From a virus: a DNA stretch of 30,403 bases. Positions within the stretch are counted from its first letter, which is position 1. The number at the start of each line of letters is the position of its first letter. The notes beneath the pieces were generated by a model. That model was not told where the DNA came from and made no database searches. It worked only from the letters and a program-made list of their open reading frames with translations. Positions 6,669 to 14,013 of this stretch are shown here, piece by piece. The DNA lies in IMG/VR virus record IMGVR_UViG_3300046534_001279, positions 1-30,403 of that record. One strand, 5' to 3'. The position numbers and the translations under genes were made by a program.

Positions 6669-7394
6669 ATGTCCACTCTAGATAACCAAGCCAATAGCCA
6701 TGATAATAGGAATGAGAATTACAATTTTCTTCCGCAACCGTTGTTTCCAGATGATTTAGATTTTGGTTTAAGAGATTACATAGAAGGTTGGAATTTATCT
6801 CTCTATGATGGTTCTACTGGAAGTCAAAGGAAAGTCCCATTGATTATGTTGACTCAAGAATTATGGGCAGAAAGAAAACTTAATTGGAAATTCATGAGAA
6901 ATGAAGATGGACAAGAAGTTTCTCCTCCGTACATGGTTTTAGTTAGAAAGAATATTGTGCAGGGTACAGAACCAATTAAGAGAAACATTCCTTTAAGGAA
7001 AACATTTAAGTATTTAAAAGTTCCCTCATTTGATGGAACTACGAAAGGGTTCGATTATTATAAGATTCCTCAAGCTGTAAGAATTGATTTACTGTATGAT
7101 CTAAAGTTTGTTTCTGCTTACATGGAAGACGTTAATGCTTTTTATCATCAGCTACATAAATCTTATGTTCATGGGCAGGGTTATATGGCGATTAACGGAT
7201 ATCAAATTAGATCAATACTAGACGGTGATCCATCTGAGGACAACCAAAATGGAGATTTAATGAACGAGAGATTGTTCCGTGTGAACTCATCTATCAGATT
7301 GCATGGAAAGATTATCGATCCTCAAGAGTTTGAAAAAGTAAGAGGAATTAAGAAAATCAAATTTAATATGCAAGTTGTCAATAGGATTAGATAA
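6669..7394 (+). CDS. Tail terminator / sheath stabiliser (gp15-like)
   Basis: This 241-residue protein probably ends the tail tube and sheath and joins the tail to the neck. The T4 gp15 pattern is visible in order. A KVPLIMLTQELWAERKLNW block corresponds to the RVPITYASKEHF...KLNKW segment of T4 gp15. A central PQAVRIDLLYDLKFVSAYMED block corresponds to its PSPIKMIYELSIFTRYEDD. Near the end there is a paired-acid and Asn-Glu region (PSEDNQNGDLMNERLFRV) before a final strand region. Its place after the gp13- and gp14-like genes and before the sheath keeps the T4 gene order. T4 gp15 is 272 residues, so the length fits. The start follows an A-rich leader and a late-type box. Confidence 0.65.
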   Translation: MSTLDNQANSHDNRNENYNFLPQPLFPDDLDFGLRDYIEGWNLSLYDGSTGSQRKVPLIMLTQELWAERKLNWKFMRNEDGQEVSPPYMVLVRKNIVQGTEPIKRNIPLRKTFKYLKVPSFDGTTKGFDYYKIPQAVRIDLLYDLKFVSAYMEDVNAFYHQLHKSYVHGQGYMAINGYQIRSILDGDPSEDNQNGDLMNERLFRVNSSIRLHGKIIDPQEFEKVRGIKKIKFNMQVVNRIR

Positions 7395-7400
7395 AAATAC

Positions 7401-7410
7401 ATATTTACTA
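7401..7410 (+). promoter_or_regulatory. Candidate late promoter box
   Basis: ATATTTACTA lies 32 bases before the start at 7443; it differs from the CTATTTACTT form at the first and last positions. Confidence 0.35.
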
Positions 7411-7442
7411 TTGAAAACACTTTAACCTTTTAAACCAAACCA

Positions 7443-8660
7443 ATGGCACTCTCAATAAAAAACGATTCATCTCAACCAAGATGGATAAACTATGTAGTTG
7501 ACGGACAACCAAAAAGAGCTTTCTTTAATGCTTTTGAAGAAAGATTTATTGAAGAACTAGACAACGCTGATCAAATCAGCAGCAAAAGATCACAGGCTTT
7601 AAGAAAAGCGGTTGAATTAAACCCTAATTCTCTAAATGCAGCTTTAATTCAAAAAAAGGGTGGGTTTGTTAGAAACACTTCTTCCGAGGATAGATTTGAA
7701 GGGTTTGTTTCTTTCATTAATAATAAATTTACGAATTTAACTTTAACCAAACTTAGGAACTCTAACCCTCTTTCTTTATTTAGAACATCTGAAGATCGCC
7801 CTCAAAATGCAGGTACTCAGTTTTTTAATGTTGCTACAAAGAAGTTAGAAAACGTTAGTGGTTTTTATTCTGTTGATAATCAACATATTGTAAGTTTATC
7901 AAGAGGTAAAGTTGTTTATGGATTTGATTTCAGTGCTAGCTTGACTAAAAGAGTTTTAGCATCAAATTTTTACACGCTTTTTAGAAGAAATAATCTTAAA
8001 GGTGTATCTGAACAAGATATTGCGATTGCGTTAATTAATGCATCTTACACAGGTTCAACAGGAACTACTGGTACAACTGTAATTGTTACTGGAGATACAG
8101 GTACTGGATTCTCTACAGGAGGTACGGAAACATTCACTGGATTCACAACTTATAATATTGATTGCCCTAATGGTCAAGTAGTTATATCAGGAGGAACTAC
8201 CGCTTATTTTGGTCAATACGGAATTTCATATGACACTGATCCTTATGCACTTGTTGGGAGCGCAAGCACTATCACTTGCTCTGGAGGTTCTATGGTTGTT
8301 TTCGGAATCGCAAACGTACCCGGGAATGCTCTTTGGGTTTCAGGAGGTACAGTTTGGTTATCTGGCTGCACAACTGGAGATACAGTCTTTTATGACGATT
8401 GTACTTATGAAAGTTTTATTCCTTTCACTTCAGGAACAACTACAGGAACTACTGGAACTACAATAGAGGTTACAGGATCAACAAGCGGAACATGTTATAC
8501 AACACTTGATTTACTTGATTTCTTGTCTTGTTACGGTACTTCCGTAGCTGGAAGTAATAGCGGTTGTACAATATGGGATTTTAACGATAACGGAAATGTA
8601 GATACAGGTGATTTACTGACACTGCTATCTAATTTCTGCACAAGCGGAACCACTGGTTAA
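7443..8660 (+). CDS. Modular virion protein with a C-terminal dockerin-like EF-hand
   Basis: This 405-residue protein has three parts. Residues 1-200 form a mixed helix/strand domain that I do not recognise. About 203-330 is Gly/Thr/Ser-rich beta sequence with repeated SGGT units, flanked by GTTGTT-type linkers near 203-232 and 329-350. Residues 350-399 are Cys-rich. They contain two DLL-x-x-LS helices around a canonical calcium loop at 379-390 (DFNDNGNVDTGD, with acids or Asn at loop positions 1, 3, 5, 9 and 12 and Gly at 6). This arrangement matches dockerin type I modules that anchor secreted proteins in Bacteroidota and Planctomycetes. It lies between the gp15-like and sheath genes with late-type boxes on both sides, so it is probably virion-borne. 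A surface-display or receptor-binding role is inference. There is no signal peptide. Confidence 0.72.
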   Translation: MALSIKNDSSQPRWINYVVDGQPKRAFFNAFEERFIEELDNADQISSKRSQALRKAVELNPNSLNAALIQKKGGFVRNTSSEDRFEGFVSFINNKFTNLTLTKLRNSNPLSLFRTSEDRPQNAGTQFFNVATKKLENVSGFYSVDNQHIVSLSRGKVVYGFDFSASLTKRVLASNFYTLFRRNNLKGVSEQDIAIALINASYTGSTGTTGTTVIVTGDTGTGFSTGGTETFTGFTTYNIDCPNGQVVISGGTTAYFGQYGISYDTDPYALVGSASTITCSGGSMVVFGIANVPGNALWVSGGTVWLSGCTTGDTVFYDDCTYESFIPFTSGTTTGTTGTTIEVTGSTSGTCYTTLDLLDFLSCYGTSVAGSNSGCTIWDFNDNGNVDTGDLLTLLSNFCTSGTTG

Positions 8661-8663
8661 AAA

Positions 8664-8688
8664 AAACCAAGACTAATTGGTTATTACT
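8664..8688. repeat. Weak stem-loop after the dockerin-like gene
   Basis: AACCAA and TTGGTT pair around GACTAA just after the stop codon. The following sequence is only weakly T-rich, so terminator activity is doubtful. Confidence 0.25.
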
Positions 8689-8700
8689 AAAAAAATTACA

Positions 8701-8710
8701 CTATTTACTT
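8701..8710 (+). promoter_or_regulatory. Candidate late promoter box (sheath)
   Basis: CTATTTACTT is the exact commonest form of the box. It lies 60 bases before the sheath start, giving a longer leader than at the other genes. Confidence 0.5.
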
Positions 8711-8770
8711 AAAACTAAGCCCCTAGAAGGGTAAGTTTCAAAGTAGAATTTAAAAAGAAAAAAAAATAAC

Positions 8771-11485
8771 ATGGCTTCAGTATTTGTTTCACCGGGTGTT
8801 TACACAAAAGTTCAAGACTTCACTGCCTTCGCATCAAGAGTAGGTATTACCAGACTTGGAATTGTGGGAAGATTCCCAAAAGGGCCAGCTTTCGAAGCGA
8901 TTGCTGTTCCAACAGCAGAAGAGAGATATGAAAGGTTTGGATCAACAAACTACAACTATCCAGCAACATATGTTGCAGACGCTTTCCTTAGTCAGTCAAA
9001 TGAATTGACTATTTCAAGAATTCTTGGTAAATCTGGATTTACAAACTCAGGCGCTTGGCTTGTTATTGCTGATGTCTCTGAGGCTTTTAGTGGAACTTCT
9101 ACTACATCTGGTTTGACATTCACCGACACAGGGCTTGCTGCTTCTACCACATACACATACACATTTGAGGAAGATGGTATCAACTTTGCGGCAGGAGAAG
9201 TTGTTGTAACAGCTGCTACTCCAAACATTAACATTAAGTTTAGCGGAGCGATCACAACAGCAAATATTATTGCTGCAATGGCATCGTCTACCACTTACAC
9301 TGCTTTAGGTATTACATCTTCTGTCTCAACAGAAACAACATACACAGGAGCTGATGGTGAAACTATGTCACTTGCGGTTACAGCTTTAGAGCCAAGAGGT
9401 TCGAAGTCTGGAGCAACACTAGCTGTGCTTAGAAGTAAGAAGAATCAGATTTCTGGAAACTTCTACTTTGATGAAGCTACCGACATTACAATTGGAGCGA
9501 TTGGTTCACCAACGAATCCACTTACTGACTTTGTACTTTCAGCAACTACAGGGCCGCTTACGGCACAAACAAATGGATACACTGTTTCAGTTGATGAAAC
9601 AAAAGCGTCTTATGTAGCAACAGCATTTGGTAAATCAGCAAAAGTAATCTCAGGTCTTGAGAATATGTATGTAGAATCTATCTTTCCACACTTTGCAAGA
9701 GAAGCTTACAATAGAGGAGAGATTACAGGAATCAACCCATCGTTGGTTTATGTTGACACAGACCCATTCACATCTTATAATGCTGATTACACTAACGCAA
9801 AGACACCTTGGATTGTTTCAAGAGTGATCGGAGGAACTGTACGTAACCTATTCAAGGTTCACACAGTATCTGATGGAGACTCTTCTAACAGAGAGGTTAA
9901 GGTTTCATTTGCTAACATCGACATTAATAACAACAGATTTGACCTTATCGTAAGAAGATACGAGTATGGAGACTCTGTTGGTCTTGGTCAGTCAGGTTAC
10001 GAGAGATTCTCTAACTTGGAATTGAACGAAAATTCTTCTAACTACATCGGAAGAGTAATTGGAACATTGGATAAAGTTTACGATCAAGTTTCTAAGTACA
10101 TTACAATTGAAATGGCAGAAGCTGTTCCAACAAGCACTGTGCCAGCTGGATTTAGAGGATACGAAGTAAGAAATGTAGTTACTGGTTCAACAACTAGTCA
10201 ACCAAACATTTACTACAAAACTTCTTATCTTTCTGGAGATTCAACTAGTAGAACATACATGGGAGTTTCAGAACTTGGTTATGAATCAATTACTAGAACT
10301 GAGGTAAGCGTTAAAACAGCTGCTCAGAATATAGAGCATGATTTATTTGCATACGCTGGATCAGTAACTTCTGACAAAACAACACTTAAAGGATTCCACA
10401 TGGAGAGTGCTTCTGATTCAACATTGTTTGATTCAGGCGAGATTTCTTCAATGAGTGCTTATACAGATACTAGCGGACTTTATATTGATAGAGCTAAGCT
10501 TAAATTTACAGTTGTACCTTACGGTGGATTTGACGGATGGGATAAGACAAATGTTTACACCAACTCGTATGAAAGATTTACAGATATTCACACATCTGAT
10601 GTACAATCATTCAAAGATGCTTTAGATATTTTTGAATCTGATACTCAAGTAGATATTAATTTACTTGCTACTCCAGATATTGATTATTCTAATAACCTTT
10701 CAATCTGTAGATATGCACTTGAGATGGTTGAGGATAGAGCAGATACACTTTACATCATGGACTCTCCAAGAGTCGGTGATACTAACACTAACACAAACAG
10801 TGCAGTGTTACAAGTTATCTCTTCATTCGAAGCAACTGGATTTGATTCGTCATATGCAACCACATACTGGCCTTGGCTTAAGACTGAGGATACTGCTTCT
10901 AACGGAAGAATTGTATTCTTATCACCAACATTTGGTGTAGTTAGAGCGATTGCATTCACGGACAACAAATACAACCCTTGGTATGCACCAGCTGGAGCAT
11001 TGAGAGGAGCGCTTCCAAACAATGTTAAAAAGCCTGAGATTGTTCTTTCGAGAGATAATCTTGATGATCTTTACAACGCAAGAATTAACCCGATTGCTTT
11101 CTTCACTCAGCAAGGAACACTTATCTGGGGACAGAAGACTATGCAGGTTGTTAATTCAGCACTTGATAGAATTTCAGTTAGAAGACTTGTATTGAGACTT
11201 CAAAGGCTTGTATCAGCAGCATCATTCTCGCTAGTGTTTGATCCAAATGATGAAACTCTAAGGGATCAGTTTAAAGCTAAGGTAGAGCCTATCTTACTTC
11301 AGATTCAGAACCAAAGAGGTATCTACGACTTTAGAGTTGTAATGGATGACTCTAACAACACTGCCGAAACAATGGATAGACTAGAGTTGATCGGAAAGAT
11401 TCAGATCAAACCTACAAGAGCTGCGGAGTTCATTGACTTGACCTTCCAACTTTTACCAACTGGAGCAAATTTTGATGACTTTTAA
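8771..11485 (+). CDS. Tail sheath protein (gp18-like)
   Basis: This 904-residue protein forms the contractile sheath around the tail tube. The N-terminus (VFVSPGVYTKVQDF) and the following RLGIVGRFPKGPAF block are the standard start of phage sheath proteins. The C-terminal 300 residues carry the conserved core. This runs through RIVFLSPTFGVVRA, NPWYAPAGALRG, LYNARINPIAFF, GTLIWGQKTM and SVRRLVLRLQ, and ends in the strand arm IQIKPTRAAEFIDLTFQLL. T4 gp18 has 659 residues. The extra length lies mainly at about residues 90-330 and 440-600 in Thr/Ser/Gly-rich beta sequence, probably surface domains on the sheath. The gene is closed by a strong terminator at 11514. A short gene repeating its C-terminal arm follows at 11590. 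Confidence 0.95.
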   Translation: MASVFVSPGVYTKVQDFTAFASRVGITRLGIVGRFPKGPAFEAIAVPTAEERYERFGSTNYNYPATYVADAFLSQSNELTISRILGKSGFTNSGAWLVIADVSEAFSGTSTTSGLTFTDTGLAASTTYTYTFEEDGINFAAGEVVVTAATPNINIKFSGAITTANIIAAMASSTTYTALGITSSVSTETTYTGADGETMSLAVTALEPRGSKSGATLAVLRSKKNQISGNFYFDEATDITIGAIGSPTNPLTDFVLSATTGPLTAQTNGYTVSVDETKASYVATAFGKSAKVISGLENMYVESIFPHFAREAYNRGEITGINPSLVYVDTDPFTSYNADYTNAKTPWIVSRVIGGTVRNLFKVHTVSDGDSSNREVKVSFANIDINNNRFDLIVRRYEYGDSVGLGQSGYERFSNLELNENSSNYIGRVIGTLDKVYDQVSKYITIEMAEAVPTSTVPAGFRGYEVRNVVTGSTTSQPNIYYKTSYLSGDSTSRTYMGVSELGYESITRTEVSVKTAAQNIEHDLFAYAGSVTSDKTTLKGFHMESASDSTLFDSGEISSMSAYTDTSGLYIDRAKLKFTVVPYGGFDGWDKTNVYTNSYERFTDIHTSDVQSFKDALDIFESDTQVDINLLATPDIDYSNNLSICRYALEMVEDRADTLYIMDSPRVGDTNTNTNSAVLQVISSFEATGFDSSYATTYWPWLKTEDTASNGRIVFLSPTFGVVRAIAFTDNKYNPWYAPAGALRGALPNNVKKPEIVLSRDNLDDLYNARINPIAFFTQQGTLIWGQKTMQVVNSALDRISVRRLVLRLQRLVSAASFSLVFDPNDETLRDQFKAKVEPILLQIQNQRGIYDFRVVMDDSNNTAETMDRLELIGKIQIKPTRAAEFIDLTFQLLPTGANFDDF

Positions 11486-11513
11486 CAGACTAATAAACAA
11501 TAACTTATAATAG

Positions 11514-11547
11514 AAAAAGGTGATATTTAAACGATATCACCTTTTTT
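11514..11547 (+). terminator. Intrinsic terminator after sheath gene
   Basis: GGTGATAT (11519-11526) and ATATCACC (11534-11541) form a perfect stem, extended by flanking A/T pairs and followed by six T. Confidence 0.88.
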
Positions 11548-11563
11548 ATTGCCTTATTTTTTC

Positions 11564-11571
11564 TATCTTTG
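11564..11571 (+). promoter_or_regulatory. TAnnTTTG promoter box (sheath-fragment cassette)
   Basis: TATCTTTG matches TAnnTTTG and follows a TTATTTTTTC run like the one before the polymerase promoter. It lies 18 bases before the ATG at 11590, exactly the spacing seen at the polymerase gene. Because a terminator sits just upstream, this cassette needs its own promoter. Confidence 0.55.
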
Positions 11572-11589
11572 TATGCAAAATTAGAAATC

Positions 11590-11706
11590 ATGGATGAAGT
11601 AATATTTATCAAAGTCGTAATCAAACCAGTCAGGGTCGTTAAGTTTATTGATTTAGATTTTACATTATTACCATCTGGAGTTGATTTCGATAACAAAGAA
11701 AAATGA
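11590..11706 (+). CDS. 38-residue protein copying the tail-sheath C-terminal arm
   Basis: The frame opens at the ATG at 11590 and stops at 11704. From residue 8 the product (KVVIKPVRVVKFIDLDFTLL, then PSGVDFDNK) aligns without gaps to the last 29 residues of the sheath gene just upstream (KIQIKPTRAAEFIDLTFQLL, then PTGANFDDF). By my count 16 of 29 residues are identical and most others are conservative (I/V, T/S, D/N). The DNA has diverged strongly while the frame stayed open, which argues for selection rather than a fresh duplication. It has its own TAnnTTTG box 18 bases upstream and its stop nearly touches the next ATG (TGATATG). In contractile tails this arm adds a strand to a neighbouring subunit. 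A free arm peptide could cap or tune sheath assembly; that function is inference. Confidence 0.7.
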   Translation: MDEVIFIKVVIKPVRVVKFIDLDFTLLPSGVDFDNKEK

Positions 11707-11707
11707 T

Positions 11708-12073
11708 ATGAGTACAGATTGTTCAAAAGCTGGATTCTCAATTCCTTTTATTGATGAATACCAGAATCAAGAAAAGATGATGGAACTTTTAAAAATTACT
11801 GAAGAAGATGAATTTGAAGACTCTCTTTATGATTATGACAGAAAAGAAAATCAATGGGGAATGACTCGTGACTATGATGGGATACACGGATTGGTTTATT
11901 CCGTGCTAGATAAATGGGATGATCATTATTTAGAGTTTTATCACAAAATCAGTGATATAGACAAAATAAAAGATTCTATCCCGAAAGAATATTCAGATAT
12001 TCTAAATTTAGAAGAATTAAAGATTTTTGCATTCGTTTATTACAATGGGTCGGATGCCCCGTTTAAATTTTGA
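11708..12073 (+). CDS. Unknown acidic protein
   Basis: I do not recognise the family. From the ATG at 11708, one base after the preceding stop, it encodes 121 residues rich in Asp, Glu, Tyr and Trp (for example ITEEDEFEDSLYDYD and YSVLDKWDDHYLEF). There is no signal peptide or membrane segment. The frame extends further upstream to an ATG at 11681, but that start would overlap the sheath-fragment gene. The TGATATG junction, repeated at the next gene, favours 11708. It is the middle gene of a three-gene cassette transcribed from the promoter at 11564. A net-negative small protein could be a DNA mimic or an inhibitor, but nothing in the sequence shows this. Confidence 0.65.
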   Translation: MSTDCSKAGFSIPFIDEYQNQEKMMELLKITEEDEFEDSLYDYDRKENQWGMTRDYDGIHGLVYSVLDKWDDHYLEFYHKISDIDKIKDSIPKEYSDILNLEELKIFAFVYYNGSDAPFKF

Positions 12074-12074
12074 T

Positions 12075-12566
12075 ATGGAAGTAGATAAAGAATTATTAAA
12101 GAAAGCCATTGAGCTTTGGGGTGAAAAAGCTCAACGAGAAATGGTTATAGAAGAAGCTTTAGAGCTAGGTCTTGCATTAATGAAACTAAGGCGATCAGGA
12201 GACCCTGAGAAGCGCATGGCAGATGTAATTGATGAAGTAGCTGATATGAAGATAATGGTGGCTCAAGCGGAGCTTCTGTTTGATTTAGAAGCTATCAACA
12301 CTAGGGTTGAATTTAAGATGAATCGATTGAAGAAAAAAATTGAATCCAAAGAAGTATTTTTGGGATTGAATGGATGGAATGCTCGATGGAATGGTTTGCC
12401 TGAAAAAGATGGCGCTTACTTAGTAATCCATAATCGTGAAGTTGTTATCCGTATTTATAATAGCTATCATAAATGTTGGGATCAAGAGGATGGGGATGAT
12501 CATTTTTGTGACTTAAATCAAATTGATTTTTGGAAGGAAATGCCTCAAATGCCACAGAAAGCTTAG
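12075..12566 (+). CDS. MazG-like nucleotide pyrophosphohydrolase fused to a DUF551-like domain
   Basis: The start is placed at the ATG at 12075, in the TGATATG junction with the preceding stop, giving 163 residues. An ATG at 12027 would add 16 unlikely residues overlapping the upstream gene. Residues 20-85 are helical and carry the all-alpha NTP-pyrophosphatase pattern: EEALE at 26-30 and DEVAD at 53-57, whose acids bind the magnesium ions that activate the substrate. Residues 100-160 (W-x3-W-x-x-LPEKDGAYLVI, then FWKEMPQMP) match the DUF551 pattern common in phages. Phage MazG-like enzymes are thought to hydrolyse (d)NTPs or alarmones; the substrate here is unknown. Its 3' end overlaps the convergent reverse gene by four bases with no terminator between. 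Confidence 0.72.
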   Translation: MEVDKELLKKAIELWGEKAQREMVIEEALELGLALMKLRRSGDPEKRMADVIDEVADMKIMVAQAELLFDLEAINTRVEFKMNRLKKKIESKEVFLGLNGWNARWNGLPEKDGAYLVIHNREVVIRIYNSYHKCWDQEDGDDHFCDLNQIDFWKEMPQMPQKA

Positions 12567-12919
12567 TAAGGATTAATATCTTCTACTACTCTAATTGGAA
12601 TTCCTCCAATTTGAGGGATTGACATTTTTCCGCCACCTGTGTAAGTGATTTCAAATTCTCCTTTGTAAGTCCCTGCTTCGGAAGTGTCTGCTGCACTCCA
12701 AGAGTATTGGATAGTTCCAGCGGTCATGTTTGTAATTTGGGCTGTTTGAGACATAACGGCATAATCACCACAGTTGTCCACCATAGAGAATGTAACTCCC
12801 GTAGCCCCTTCTAAGCTCATCATTTCTCTTTGACCTAAGTTGCCTTTTCCAAACAAGCATACCTGCAATACAGGTAGAGTGTCGTTTTGTTTAATCAGAA
12901 ATTCGTTTCCTAGAGCCAT
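12563..12919 (-). CDS. Baseplate/fibre-associated protein, BppU-N-terminal-like
   Basis: This 118-residue beta-rich protein reads like the N-terminal domain of phage baseplate upper proteins. It begins with FLIKQNDTLPVLQVCLF, has a GATGVTFSMVD strand pair, then TAQITNMTAGTIQYSW, AGTYKGEFEITY and a final IPIRVVED. That order of polar-start, G-A-x-x-V-x-F, G-x-x-x-Y-x-W and AG-x-Y-x-G-x-F elements is typical of the family, which links fibres to the tail tip. It is the last gene of a reverse run with another beta protein (2-base gap) and the tail tube gene. It overlaps the stop of the convergent MazG-like gene. Confidence 0.6.
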   Translation of the reverse strand: MALGNEFLIKQNDTLPVLQVCLFGKGNLGQREMMSLEGATGVTFSMVDNCGDYAVMSQTAQITNMTAGTIQYSWSAADTSEAGTYKGEFEITYTGGGKMSIPQIGGIPIRVVEDINPY

Positions 12920-12921
12920 TG

Positions 12922-13344
12922 TTAAAATTCAAATGTGGTGTTGTTTACTTGCACCTGAGTTACTATTGCGTTATTGTTTATCTCAATAACCATAGGCTGA
13001 TCGATATCGTAAGATAAAGTTCCTTTGGGAGTCAGCATAGGATTGAGCTTAAATGTAGTCTTAAGTGTTCTTGTAGGGGCTGATACGGTATAATTTACAT
13101 CAAAGATGATATCATATTCATCATTCGAATTGTAAAGAGTACCATCAAGTAGTGCATAATATACACCAGTTGAATCCTGAATTACAGGCACATCGTCCTC
13201 AACTAAGGTTTGACCTTGAGTTACATTGTAGGTATTTGCAGAGACGGTATAAGGATCAGTTAAAGTATAATCCTCTACTGTTGCACTTCCGCTTACTGTG
13301 GAAGTGATTAAATAGAATCTTCTATATACTTTAATTTCAGCCAT
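12922..13344 (-). CDS. Beta-rich virion protein, unknown
   Basis: I do not recognise the family. The 140-residue protein is rich in Thr, Val, Asn and Asp with repeated beta-strand patterns (for example TSTVSGSATVEDYTL and VIQDSTGVYYALLDGT). The latter resembles the strand pair in the small protein at 15061 (SLVDSSSGMYSATFV), suggesting both belong to an immunoglobulin-like virion fold. It has no signal peptide or transmembrane segment. It lies between the tail tube and BppU-like genes on the reverse strand and is preceded by a strong RNA hairpin at 13358-13393. A baseplate or fibre role is inferred from position. Confidence 0.6.
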   Translation of the reverse strand: MAEIKVYRRFYLITSTVSGSATVEDYTLTDPYTVSANTYNVTQGQTLVEDDVPVIQDSTGVYYALLDGTLYNSNDEYDIIFDVNYTVSAPTRTLKTTFKLNPMLTPKGTLSYDIDQPMVIEINNNAIVTQVQVNNTTFEF

Positions 13345-13357
13345 ACCTACCCCTTAT

Positions 13358-13393
13358 TTGAACAAAAGCCAGCGCATGCTAGCTCTTGTTCAA
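13358..13393 (-). promoter_or_regulatory. Strong intercistronic RNA hairpin
   Basis: On the reverse strand the 16-base arms at 13393-13378 and 13373-13358 pair along their whole length around an ATGC loop. Two of the pairs are G-U; the forward reading would have A-C mismatches there. The asymmetry shows it acts in the reverse transcript, between the tail-tube stop codon and the next start. There is no T-run, so it looks like a message-stabilising or processing hairpin rather than a terminator. Confidence 0.65.
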
Positions 13394-13415
13394 TTAATAT
13401 TTACTCTAAATCTTC

Positions 13416-13904
13416 TTAGCTTTCTAGGATACATCTATCTGGTTGGATAGTGATGCTGATCATAGTAAGTGCATCATCTCCATAGTCATAGCTATCAAAG
13501 CCAGCTACAGTAATTTGACAACCAATGAGAGTCCATTTTTCAATTGCTACTCCAGTAGGATCAAGTCCATTAAGGATAAGATTTTTCTTATAACCCACAG
13601 CGTAACCTTTACGTCCAGTTGTTGATTCAAAGTGTAATCTAACCCATTCCATAACTTTCTGTGTGGTTGATGGCCCGACAGTATCAATGAAAGTTACTTC
13701 CATTGGCTGCCAAACCGAACGACCAGATACGAAAGTAGAACTATTCATATAAGGAATTTCAATTGAGTTAATGTTCAGCGAAGGCTTCTGAACTGTTTGA
13801 ACTAAGAAAGATTCAATTCCCAATTCGGTTGGAAAAAGAAGCTCAAAGTTATTCTTCATTTTTGGTTCGTTTTCAACAGGAACCGATCTATACATTTCGG
13901 GCAT
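13416..13904 (-). CDS. Tail tube protein (gp19-like)
   Basis: This 162-residue protein forms the inner tube through which DNA passes. The T4 gp19 family pattern is clear: an N-terminal NNFELLFPTELG strand, a loop then INSIEIPYMNSSTFVSGR, a MEVTFIDT strand, the helix KVMEWVRLHFE, and LNGLDPTGVAIEKWTLIGC leading into FDSYDYGDDALTMISITI. The length is almost the same as T4 gp19 (163). It is first in a reverse run of three virion genes, under a reverse-strand late-type box at 13933-13942. In T4 the tube gene directly follows the sheath gene on the same strand; here it is inverted and separated by a small cassette. Confidence 0.88.
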   Translation of the reverse strand: MPEMYRSVPVENEPKMKNNFELLFPTELGIESFLVQTVQKPSLNINSIEIPYMNSSTFVSGRSVWQPMEVTFIDTVGPSTTQKVMEWVRLHFESTTGRKGYAVGYKKNLILNGLDPTGVAIEKWTLIGCQITVAGFDSYDYGDDALTMISITIQPDRCILES

Positions 13905-13932
13905 TTCTTCTTATTTTTAAGAGTTAATTCAC

Positions 13933-13942
13933 TAATAAATAC
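13933..13942 (-). promoter_or_regulatory. Candidate late promoter box (tail tube, reverse strand)
   Basis: The reverse strand reads GTATTTATTA, 28 bases before the tail-tube start codon, the same type and spacing as the forward-strand boxes. Confidence 0.45.
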
Positions 13943-13990
13943 TATCAAAAAAAAATTAAGAACCGTGATTCGTTAAGAGTTTTCTTTTTT

Positions 13991-14000
13991 CTATTTATTA
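13991..14000 (+). promoter_or_regulatory. Candidate late promoter box (adhesin)
   Basis: CTATTTATTA lies 13 bases before the ATG at 14014, which has the AAAGATATG context. Confidence 0.5.
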
Positions 14001-14013
14001 GAAAGAAAAAGAT

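Noticed and set aside
11505-11741. Reverse-strand ORF of 78 residues across the terminator
   Set aside because: It runs antisense through the terminator, the promoter box and the sheath-fragment gene and has no recognisable features.
12027-12074. Upstream ATG for the MazG-like gene
   Set aside because: It would add 16 residues overlapping the preceding gene; the ATG at 12075 has the same stop-start junction as its neighbour and begins at the conserved helix.
13397-13406. Forward-strand ATATTTACTC resembling the late box
   Set aside because: It lies on the strand opposite to the local genes, with no forward gene until 14014, so it is probably a chance AT-rich match.
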